From positions 1 to 22,246 of the forward strand of contig JBOFSR010000115.1 in NCBI GenBank assembly GCA_051651645.1: 22,246 nt of DNA. Direction: 5' to 3'. Position numbers and translations under genes: made by a program. This document shows, in pieces, positions 1 through 5,068 of the stretch. The stretch comes from JBOFSR01 sp051651645 (lineage in GTDB: Bacteria > Spirochaetota > Spirochaetia > Treponematales > Treponemataceae). The notes below the pieces were generated by a model that did no database searches, was not told the DNA's origin, and saw only the letters and a list, made by a program, of their open reading frames with translations. Numbering within the stretch: the stretch's first letter is position 1; each line of letters opens with the position of its first letter.

Positions 1-17
1 AAAAACTTTTTATCTCT

Positions 18-56
18 CAAAAATAACAAATTTTAGTAGTCTAAAACAACTAAAAT
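18..56 (-). terminator. Weak candidate terminator after fliD
   Basis: Downstream of the fliD stop on the minus strand there is a perfect 8-bp inverted repeat (30-37 with 49-56, arm ATTTTAGT, 11-nt loop). On the transcript it is followed by a T-rich run opposite 18-29. The stem is entirely A/T apart from one G/C pair, so termination would be weak. The rest of 1-97 shows no gene. Confidence 0.3.
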
Positions 57-97
57 ATCATATTATCTAGTATTTTACGGCAAACGCATTAAAAAAA

Positions 98-2152
98 CTA
101 ATTGCCGCTATTACTTTTATTAAAATTTGAAATAGAAGAAGACTGCCCTTCAAGATTCCGCAGTGTACTCTCCATTTGCCCATATTTTCTTCTAAGCTCA
201 ACTTCCTTACTTTCAATTTGCCGTTCAAGACGCGTAATTGCTGTTTGTGTTGACTGAATTTTTGAATCAATATTTTGTGTTTTTGTTGCCAAAATTCCGC
301 CAAGCTGCAAATAACCGTGCAAATTCTTATCAATCAAAACGGCAACACCAGAATCAGAAATCAAATCACCTGTTGAATCAAAACCAAACAAGTTACGAAC
401 TTCATTCATATTTGTGGCAAGAGCATCATCAAGCTTTTTTTCTTCAATTTCTAAATAGCCTCGAAGCTGTGACGAATTAGTCGTTCCTGTGCTTGACTTT
501 GTCGAAATTCCAATTTGTGACAAAAGTGTATATGTTCGATTTAATTCAGAAGCATGTGCCGAAGAAACAATGCTTTGCAAAGTTGATTTATTGTTTGTAA
601 GACTAAAATCCCCACGAAAAAGCCCCAGCCTCTTTTCAGCTTCCTCTTGCTCAGCATCAGAAAAATACTGTAACTCACTAATAATTGCAGGATTTGATTG
701 CGTTGCAATATTAATTTCGGCAACTAACCGATTATAATGACCAACAAATGTTATAAGACTGTCTTTTACGGCCTCTAAATTTGCTTTCACATCAATCGTA
801 ACAGGCTTATCACTTATTCCTTCAAGATTTAAAGTCAAATGCGGAATCACATCATCAATTTGATTTGTTTGGCGAACCATTGTAATTCCCTGATACTTTA
901 GCACCGCATCGCCCGCTGTACTAATGGCATTGAGAGGAATTATTTGGGCATCAGTATCAGGCACAGATTTTAGAAAAACATCTGAAACAACGAGCGTTTT
1001 ATCGTCAAAGCTGTTCTTTACAACGATAGAGGCAATATCGGCATAATTTGCTAAATCAACTTCAAAAATTTGCTTTTCACTGCTTTCAAGAACTCCGCTT
1101 AACGTAATTTCATTCACTGCAATTTCACTGCCGTTTTGCAATCGAAAAAAAACGAGTGCCTCATCAGGATTTATCGCAGAAGTTTCATCTTTTACTGGCA
1201 AGGCATAATCCAAGCCCGTATTTTTTAGCTGTAAAAAAGGCTGAGCTAAGTTTTGCTCGGCAGCGGCGCTGTCTTCTTCAACATCTTGATTTTCGATAGA
1301 CACGGATTCACCCACAGACTGATCTTGCACAATATTTTCTACGGCAATCTTTTCGACTGAGAATGTGAGTATTTTTTTATTTTGATTTATATTTGAGTCA
1401 ACAAGAATACCTGCAGCATTTTTATGTGCAAGGTGCAACCCATCTTTTTTTAAAATTGAATTTTCATTACTCCAATCATCTATCTTTTCAAGAGAGTAAA
1501 CGGATTGAAGAAGAGGTATGTCTTCTTGACTGACAGAACCTTGTGAAACCATCCCAATGCTTTCAGCGAAGGCTATGCTATCATCTTTTAAAACGAGATT
1601 ATTTTTTGCCCCCGTTATAAGGGACTCTAAAAACAGATTTTTTTTATCACTACTTTGGCCAATCACCGAAGCTTTCAAAACATTTGCTGATCTCTTATTA
1701 AGAGCATCGGCAAAGTCAACTAAGGGGCCACCTTTCCAAACGAATTTTATATCTTTTTCGCCAACACTAAAGCTATATGTTCCCTTCGCAACGATAAAAT
1801 TATTTTCAATATCTGCAGACAAAAATTTATCTGCACTGGCAAGCGTCTCAACTTCAATTTTATGAGAAGCCAAGGCTGCATCCCTTGTCGCCGTTACTGT
1901 AACGACAGAGGTGTCTGAGGAATTTGTTTGTTTGTCATTAAATGGATTATTAAAAGAAAATAATTCACGAGCACTTTCTCGTAAAGTGCCCATGAATTGA
2001 TTAATACGGCGCCAATTTTCCTGTTCAAAACGAAAACCGTCAAGCTTCTCTTGCTCACGTTTAAGAGGAAGTTTTTCAACCTCAATAAGACTCTTTACAA
2101 GGTCTTTTGTTTTGTACTTGTCATTAACGCCGGGTATTGAAATTTCTGCCAT
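98..2152 (-). CDS. fliD: Flagellar filament cap protein FliD (hook-associated protein 2)
   Basis: FliD caps the growing flagellar filament and folds incoming flagellin; in spirochaetes this happens in the periplasm. The protein is 684 aa. Its N-terminus (MAEISIPGVNDKYKTKDLV, then a Lys/Glu-rich helix to about residue 60) and C-terminus (a long coiled coil from about 620, TQTAITRLERQIESKEVELR) match the FliD_N and FliD_C layout. The middle holds the variable domain with an acidic patch near residues 285-300. There is no signal peptide, as expected for export by the flagellar type III apparatus. The start ATG is 20 nt after the flaG stop, with only a weak purine-rich stretch before it, so it is probably co-transcribed or translationally coupled with flaG. 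The length is at the long end for FliD but normal for spirochaetes. Confidence 0.93.
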   Translation of the reverse strand: MAEISIPGVNDKYKTKDLVKSLIEVEKLPLKREQEKLDGFRFEQENWRRINQFMGTLRESARELFSFNNPFNDKQTNSSDTSVVTVTATRDAALASHKIEVETLASADKFLSADIENNFIVAKGTYSFSVGEKDIKFVWKGGPLVDFADALNKRSANVLKASVIGQSSDKKNLFLESLITGAKNNLVLKDDSIAFAESIGMVSQGSVSQEDIPLLQSVYSLEKIDDWSNENSILKKDGLHLAHKNAAGILVDSNINQNKKILTFSVEKIAVENIVQDQSVGESVSIENQDVEEDSAAAEQNLAQPFLQLKNTGLDYALPVKDETSAINPDEALVFFRLQNGSEIAVNEITLSGVLESSEKQIFEVDLANYADIASIVVKNSFDDKTLVVSDVFLKSVPDTDAQIIPLNAISTAGDAVLKYQGITMVRQTNQIDDVIPHLTLNLEGISDKPVTIDVKANLEAVKDSLITFVGHYNRLVAEINIATQSNPAIISELQYFSDAEQEEAEKRLGLFRGDFSLTNNKSTLQSIVSSAHASELNRTYTLLSQIGISTKSSTGTTNSSQLRGYLEIEEKKLDDALATNMNEVRNLFGFDSTGDLISDSGVAVLIDKNLHGYLQLGGILATKTQNIDSKIQSTQTAITRLERQIESKEVELRRKYGQMESTLRNLEGQSSSISNFNKSNSGN

Positions 2153-2172
2153 TACATTTTTCTCTGCTGATT

Positions 2173-2523
2173 TTATGCTTTTTCATTTACCAGCAAACCA
2201 TTTTGGTTCGCAAAAGTAACTAAAAATTTTTGCATGTCAACAGATGGAATCTCCTCTATAATTTTATCGGTTTTTGAATCAATTATCTTAATTATAACTT
2301 GATCCAACTCATCGTTAATACTATAGTGAATTTTTTTATCCTGAAACAAAGGACTGTTTTTCAAAATTTGAAGCTGATTTTCTAAAGCATCAGCATCTTT
2401 TTTTGCTAAAACAGTTGATTTTGCTTCTTGAGCAGAACCAACAACTCTTTGAGGAGCAACCCTCTTTTGTGCGTGACCATCCGTGGTCATTTGCTGCCCA
2501 ACTAAATTCATTGAAATAGTCAT
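2173..2523 (-). CDS. flaG: FlaG family flagellar protein
   Basis: A 116-aa protein of the FlaG family, whose members influence filament length and usually sit between flagellin and fliD, as here. The conserved C-terminal half is visible: a helix (about 40-70), then a beta-rich core with IKIIDSKTDKIIEEIP and a following VDMQKF helix, the family signature. The N-terminal 35 residues are low in complexity and rich in Gln and Thr. I chose the ATG at 2523 because an exact AGGAGG lies 7 nt upstream (2531-2536); an in-frame ATG at 2559 would put this SD inside the coding region. An 8-bp hairpin followed by T5 lies directly upstream and may reduce read-through from flaB. The exact molecular role of FlaG in spirochaetes is not settled. 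Confidence 0.85.
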   Translation of the reverse strand: MTISMNLVGQQMTTDGHAQKRVAPQRVVGSAQEAKSTVLAKKDADALENQLQILKNSPLFQDKKIHYSINDELDQVIIKIIDSKTDKIIEEIPSVDMQKFLVTFANQNGLLVNEKA

Positions 2524-2536
2524 GGGCGTGCCTCCT

Positions 2537-2567
2537 AAAAACCTAGAAGAATGGCGCATTTCTTCTA
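2537..2567 (-). terminator. Hairpin plus T5 between flaB and flaG (attenuator candidate)
   Basis: Perfect 8-bp inverted repeat TAGAAGAA/TTCTTCTA (2544-2551 and 2560-2567, 8-nt loop). On the minus-strand transcript it is followed by GG and five U, immediately before the flaG SD. It looks like a leaky intrinsic terminator or a processing hairpin that would let flagellin mRNA exceed flaG-fliD mRNA. A second, looser repeat GCTCATT/AATGAGC (2573-2579 and 2607-2613, 27-nt loop) lies between it and the flaB stop. Confidence 0.4.
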
Positions 2568-2624
2568 AGTTTGCTCATTAAAAAGATGACATCCAGAAAT
2601 CTCTCCAATGAGCCAACCTCAAAA

Positions 2625-3479
2625 CTAACGAATAAGACTAAGAACGTTTTGTGAACGTCCGTTTGCCTGTGCCAACATTGCTGTACCAGATTGTACAAGA
2701 ATCTGATTTTTAGTATATTCAACCATAGCTTTTGCCATGTCAGTATCACGAATACGTGATTCTGCAGCTTGAAGATTTTCAGCTGAGTTATCAATACTTT
2801 TTTGAGCAACTTCAAAACGATTTTGATATGCACCAAGGTCTGCACGTTGTTTTGTTACAGTTCTAAGAGCTGTATCAACAGTTGCAATAGCCATGTTTGC
2901 ATTGTCTGGAGTTGTAATATCGAGTTTTGCATCAGGAGTTCCTTGTGAACCCATCAAGCCTAAAGATAGAGATGTCATTGTTCCAATGAAAACTTTTGCG
3001 TTTTGATCAACATTAGCACCAACATGTAATTGCATTGCACGTCCTGAAGTTTCATTAGCGAAACCACCAGTGAGCATGTTCATACCGTTAAATTGTGCTT
3101 GGCTTGCAATACGATCAACTTCTGCAACTAATTGAGAAACCTCAACTTGAATTTGCATTCTGTCTTCGCTTGTGTAAATACCGTTTGCTGATTGAACTGA
3201 CAACTCACGAATTCTTTGCAAAATATCAGTTGTACCTTGCAAATATCCTTCAGCTGTTTGAATAAAAGAAACACCGTTTTGGATGTTTTGACTTGCTTGA
3301 TTAAGACCGCGGATTTGAGAACGCATCTTTTCAGATACTGCAAGACCTGATGCATCATCAGCGCCTCGGTTAATTTTCATTCCTGAACTAAGTCTTTCAA
3401 TGTCTTTTTGTACGCCATCGTAAGCAACACCTGCTGTTCGATTTGCATACATTGCACTCATGTTGTGATTAATAATCAT
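2625..3479 (-). CDS. flaB: Core flagellin FlaB (second copy)
   Basis: A filament core subunit of 284 aa with the D0/D1-only architecture of spirochaete FlaB. The N-terminal domain (about 1-140) begins MIINHNMSAMYANRTAGVA and contains LSSGMKINRGADDASGLAVSEKMR and SEDRMQIQVEVSQLVAEVDRI. The C-terminal domain (about 195-284) ends with IRDTDMAKAMVEYTKNQIL and VLSLIR. Only a short linker lies between them, with no D2/D3 domain. There is no signal peptide, consistent with flagellar type III export. The start ATG follows GGAGGG with a 6-nt gap. It is a close paralogue of the flaB at 3790-4650, sharing both terminal domains and differing mainly around 140-195. In Treponema several FlaB isoforms copolymerise; which numbered isoform this is cannot be decided here. 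Its long leader is unusually structured. Confidence 0.96.
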   Translation of the reverse strand: MIINHNMSAMYANRTAGVAYDGVQKDIERLSSGMKINRGADDASGLAVSEKMRSQIRGLNQASQNIQNGVSFIQTAEGYLQGTTDILQRIRELSVQSANGIYTSEDRMQIQVEVSQLVAEVDRIASQAQFNGMNMLTGGFANETSGRAMQLHVGANVDQNAKVFIGTMTSLSLGLMGSQGTPDAKLDITTPDNANMAIATVDTALRTVTKQRADLGAYQNRFEVAQKSIDNSAENLQAAESRIRDTDMAKAMVEYTKNQILVQSGTAMLAQANGRSQNVLSLIR

Positions 3480-3503
3480 AAATAACCCTCCGTGTTATAT
3501 AAG

Positions 3504-3525
3504 CATAAGACGCTCCTGTCTTATG
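3504..3525 (-). promoter_or_regulatory. Leader hairpin of flaB with AGGAGC loop (candidate CsrA site)
   Basis: Perfect 8-bp stem CATAAGAC/GTCTTATG closing a 6-nt loop that reads AGGAGC on the transcript. The loop GGA (3516-3514) is 25 nt upstream of the GGA in the SD (3491-3489). A GGA in a hairpin loop paired with a GGA in the SD is the classical two-site CsrA (RsmA) arrangement. CsrA control of flagellin translation is known in Bacillus and Borrelia; its use here is inferred. Confidence 0.5.
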
Positions 3526-3527
3526 TC

Positions 3528-3650
3528 TGTGTATGAAAAGTTGAGCAATTTTTCTTTTTGCGCCAACAGCAGAAAAATTGTTTTAGCCCCATACAGCAGA
3601 TATAAAAACTTTCAAAAAAGAAAATTCTTATACCTACTGTTTCATACACA
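3528..3650 (-). promoter_or_regulatory. Multibranch structured leader RNA upstream of flaB
   Basis: Nested inverted repeats, described as minus-strand RNA. A closing stem of 11 perfect pairs (3640-3650 with 3528-3538, arm TGTGTATGAAA) encloses two hairpins. One is a 15-bp stem (3620-3634 with 3599-3613, U6 loop) in which the only three non-Watson-Crick pairs are all G-U on the minus transcript. The other is a 9-bp perfect stem (3572-3580 with 3546-3554). On the opposite strand those three G-U pairs would be A-C mismatches, so the signal favours RNA made in the flaB direction. A weak sigma-70-like promoter (TTGAAA, 16 nt, TATGAA at 3668-3641) overlaps the closing stem, so the true 5' end matters for whether that stem forms. 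Confidence 0.5.
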
Positions 3651-3698
3651 ACGGAAGGTGTTTTTCAAAGATCAACTATGCTTTCTAAACCAAGCACA

Positions 3699-3786
3699 AA
3701 TATAATGGTTAGGAAAGCTACATAGCAAGTATATAGCTTTATAGCTTTCCTGTAAAGTCTTTTTAAAGACTTTTTACCATTATATT
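3699..3786 (-). promoter_or_regulatory. Three-stem nested inverted repeat just after the upstream flaB stop
   Basis: The outer arms AATATAATGGT (3699-3709) and their exact complement (3776-3786) form 11 pairs. Inside are GGAAAGCTA (3712-3720) with TAGCTTTCC (3742-3750), 9 perfect pairs, and AAAGTCTTT (3754-3762) with AAAGACTTT (3765-3773), 9 perfect pairs. The element begins 3 nt after the stop codon of the flaB at 3790-4650. No clean T-run follows, so it is not a textbook terminator. It could be a 3' stabilising or processing structure, or a small mobile repeat with terminal inverted repeats. I saw no clear target-site duplication. Confidence 0.5.
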
Positions 3787-3789
3787 ACA

Positions 3790-4650
3790 CTATCTGAGTA
3801 GTGAAAGAACGCTTTGACCACGGCTATTTGCTTGAGCCAACATAGCAGTTCCAGATTGAACCAAAATTTGATTTTTGGTGTATTCAACCATTGTCTTTGC
3901 CATGTCAGTGTCACGAATACGTGATTCAGATGCTTGAAGGTTTTCAGCAGCACTATCAATGCTTTTTACAGCTGATTCTAAGCGGTTTTGGTAACCACCA
4001 AGATCTGCACGTTGCTTATTAACCTTTTGCAATGCCTCATCAAGTGTGTTGATTGCACGATTTGATTCATCGGGAGTTGATAAAGTCATAATTTCTTCTG
4101 ACCCACCATCTCTCATCCCAAGTGCTGTCGCTGTCATTGTACCAATGAAAACTTGGATTCGTTGATCCATGTTTGACCCAATATGGAACCACATTGAAGA
4201 GTTTACGGTGTTTTCCCCTGTAGGTTGAGCAAAACGTCCAGTAAGCATATTCATGCTGTTAAATTGTGCAGAGCTTGCAATTCTGTCAATTTCTGCAACC
4301 AATTGTGATACTTCAACTTGAATCATAAGTCTGTCTTCAGAAGTGTAGATACCATTTGCTGATTGAATAGCAAGTTCTCTAACTCTTTGCAAAATATCAG
4401 TTGTACCTTGCAAATATCCTTCAGTTGCTTGAATAAAATTCACTGCATTTGAAGCATTGTCTGAAGCTTGATTAAGACCTCGGATTTGTGCACGCATTTT
4501 TTCAGATACAGCAAGTCCTGAAGCATCATCACCAGCACGATTAATTTTTAACCCCGATGATAGTTTTTCCATATTCTTTTGTACTGAAGCGTCTGATACT
4601 CCAAGTACACGGTTTGAATACATAGCCGACATGTTGTGATTGATGATCAT
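3790..4650 (-). CDS. flaB: Core flagellin FlaB (first copy, sigma-28 driven)
   Basis: A filament core subunit of 286 aa with the same D0/D1 architecture as the neighbouring FlaB. It starts MIINHNMSAMYSNRVLGVSD, contains LSSGLKINRAGDDASGLAVSEK and SEDRLMIQVEVSQLVAEIDR, and ends with the export and polymerisation helix IRDTDMAKTMVEYTKNQIL and VLSLLR. I placed the start at 4650 because all FlaB proteins begin MIINHN and because GGAGG sits 5 nt upstream (4656-4660); an in-frame ATG at 4686 falls inside a leader hairpin. It has a sigma-28-type promoter at 4723-4750. The leader holds a hairpin with GGA in its loop 24 nt before the GGA of the SD, the same geometry as in the second flaB. The paired flaB genes followed by flaG-fliD resemble the treponemal flaB locus. 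Confidence 0.96.
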   Translation of the reverse strand: MIINHNMSAMYSNRVLGVSDASVQKNMEKLSSGLKINRAGDDASGLAVSEKMRAQIRGLNQASDNASNAVNFIQATEGYLQGTTDILQRVRELAIQSANGIYTSEDRLMIQVEVSQLVAEIDRIASSAQFNSMNMLTGRFAQPTGENTVNSSMWFHIGSNMDQRIQVFIGTMTATALGMRDGGSEEIMTLSTPDESNRAINTLDEALQKVNKQRADLGGYQNRLESAVKSIDSAAENLQASESRIRDTDMAKTMVEYTKNQILVQSGTAMLAQANSRGQSVLSLLR

Positions 4651-4663
4651 AAGTTCCTCCATG

Positions 4664-4721
4664 GAATGTAGTCTACCAGCATCCATGCTGATAGGTGAGG
4701 ATTTTCATCCCCATTACATTC
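4664..4721 (-). promoter_or_regulatory. Structured flaB 5' leader with GGA-loop hairpin (candidate CsrA site)
   Basis: On the minus transcript, a hairpin with a GAAA tetraloop (4712-4697, 6 pairs including one G-U) is followed by a 9-bp hairpin with loop UGGA (4694-4673; CAUGGAUG centred on 4684-4682). Both are flanked by complementary 7-mers GAATGTA/TACATTC (4664-4670 and 4715-4721) that could close a three-way junction, if transcription starts early enough to include 4721. The CAUGGAUG core is close to the known CsrA-preferred ACARGGAUGU. The second GGA is in the SD at 4660-4656. Confidence 0.5.
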
Positions 4722-4722
4722 T

Positions 4723-4750
4723 TTATCGGACAAAACAGTAAAAACCTTTA
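4723..4750 (-). promoter_or_regulatory. Sigma-28 (FliA) promoter of flaB
   Basis: The minus strand reads TAAAG (4750-4746), 15 nt, then TCCGATAA (4730-4723). This matches the flagellar sigma-28 consensus TAAA-N15-GCCGATAA with one mismatch. Transcription would start near 4716, giving a leader of roughly 65 nt before the flaB ATG. No comparable sigma-28 site is visible upstream of the second flaB or of flaG. Confidence 0.85.
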
Positions 4751-4793
4751 AATGATTTTAAACGAATCTATAATTTTTTGAAAAATAGCATTT

Positions 4794-4830
4794 AAAATAA
4801 AAAACGACATTCTATAAAAAGAATGCCGTT
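4794..4830 (-). terminator. Intrinsic terminator of tRNA-Lys
   Basis: A 10-bp stem, AACGGCATTC with GAATGTCGTT (4821-4830 and 4803-4812, one G-U pair, 8-nt loop), is followed on the minus strand by TTTTATTTT. It starts 2 nt after the tRNA 3' end. Confidence 0.85.
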
Positions 4831-4832
4831 AC

Positions 4833-4905
4833 TGAGCTACACAGGATTCGAACCTGTGACCCACGCCTTAAAAGGGCGTTGCTCTACCTACTGAGCTAGT
4901 AGCCC
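4833..4905 (-). tRNA. tRNA-Lys (anticodon UUU)
   Basis: A 73-nt cloverleaf on the minus strand. The acceptor stem is GGGCTAC with GTAGCTC (one G-U pair), discriminator A. The D arm is GCTC...GAGC. The anticodon stem ACGCC/GGCGT has the 7-nt loop CTTTTAA, giving anticodon UUU. The T arm ACAGG/CCTGT carries loop TTCGAAT. The CCA end is not encoded. It has its own perfect promoter upstream and a strong terminator downstream, so it is an independent single-gene transcript placed between the flagellin locus and the molybdenum hydroxylase gene. Confidence 0.97.
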
Positions 4906-4930
4906 AAACATTTATTGAAAATGTTTAAAT

Positions 4931-4959
4931 ATTATATATAATGCCATTTTTTTTGTCAA
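4931..4959 (-). promoter_or_regulatory. Consensus sigma-70 promoter of tRNA-Lys
   Basis: The minus strand reads TTGACA (4959-4954), a 17-nt spacer, then TATAAT (4936-4931): an exact match to both hexamers with ideal spacing. The predicted start is near 4924, about 20 nt before the mature tRNA 5' end. Beyond it, 4960-5068 is a non-coding stretch up to the next gene's stop codon. Confidence 0.92.
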
Positions 4960-5010
4960 TTACTTTTTTGGCATTTACCGCATTTTTTCATTAATTACAA
5001 AAAAGAGCAG

Positions 5011-5026
5011 GAAAACCTCAATGAGG
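5011..5026 (-). terminator. Very weak candidate terminator after the molybdenum hydroxylase gene
   Basis: About 45 nt after the stop codon the minus strand has CCTCATTGAGG (a 4-5 bp stem with tiny loop) followed by TTTTCC and, a little later, a run of six T. It is the only hairpin-like element I find in 4960-5068, and it is marginal. Confidence 0.22.
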
Positions 5027-5068
5027 AAGCAACGTGAATTAACTTTTCTTAGCCGCAAACGAACTTTT

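Noticed and set aside
2543..2845. A 100-codon minus-strand frame overlapping the end of flaB
   Set aside because: It overlaps the conserved FlaB C-terminus in another frame, and its translation has no recognisable features.
3499..3530. Sigma-28 promoter for the second flaB
   Set aside because: No TAAA-N15-GCCGATAA-like match was found between 3480 and 3790; only a weak sigma-70-like pair near 3641-3668 is visible.
2625..4650. Possible assembly duplication of flaB
   Set aside because: The two genes differ throughout and have different spacer and leader sequences; paired FlaB paralogues are normal in treponemes.
4651..4686. Upstream in-frame ATG for the first flaB (4686)
   Set aside because: It falls within a leader hairpin, has no SD at the right place, and would add 12 residues before the invariant MIINHN start.
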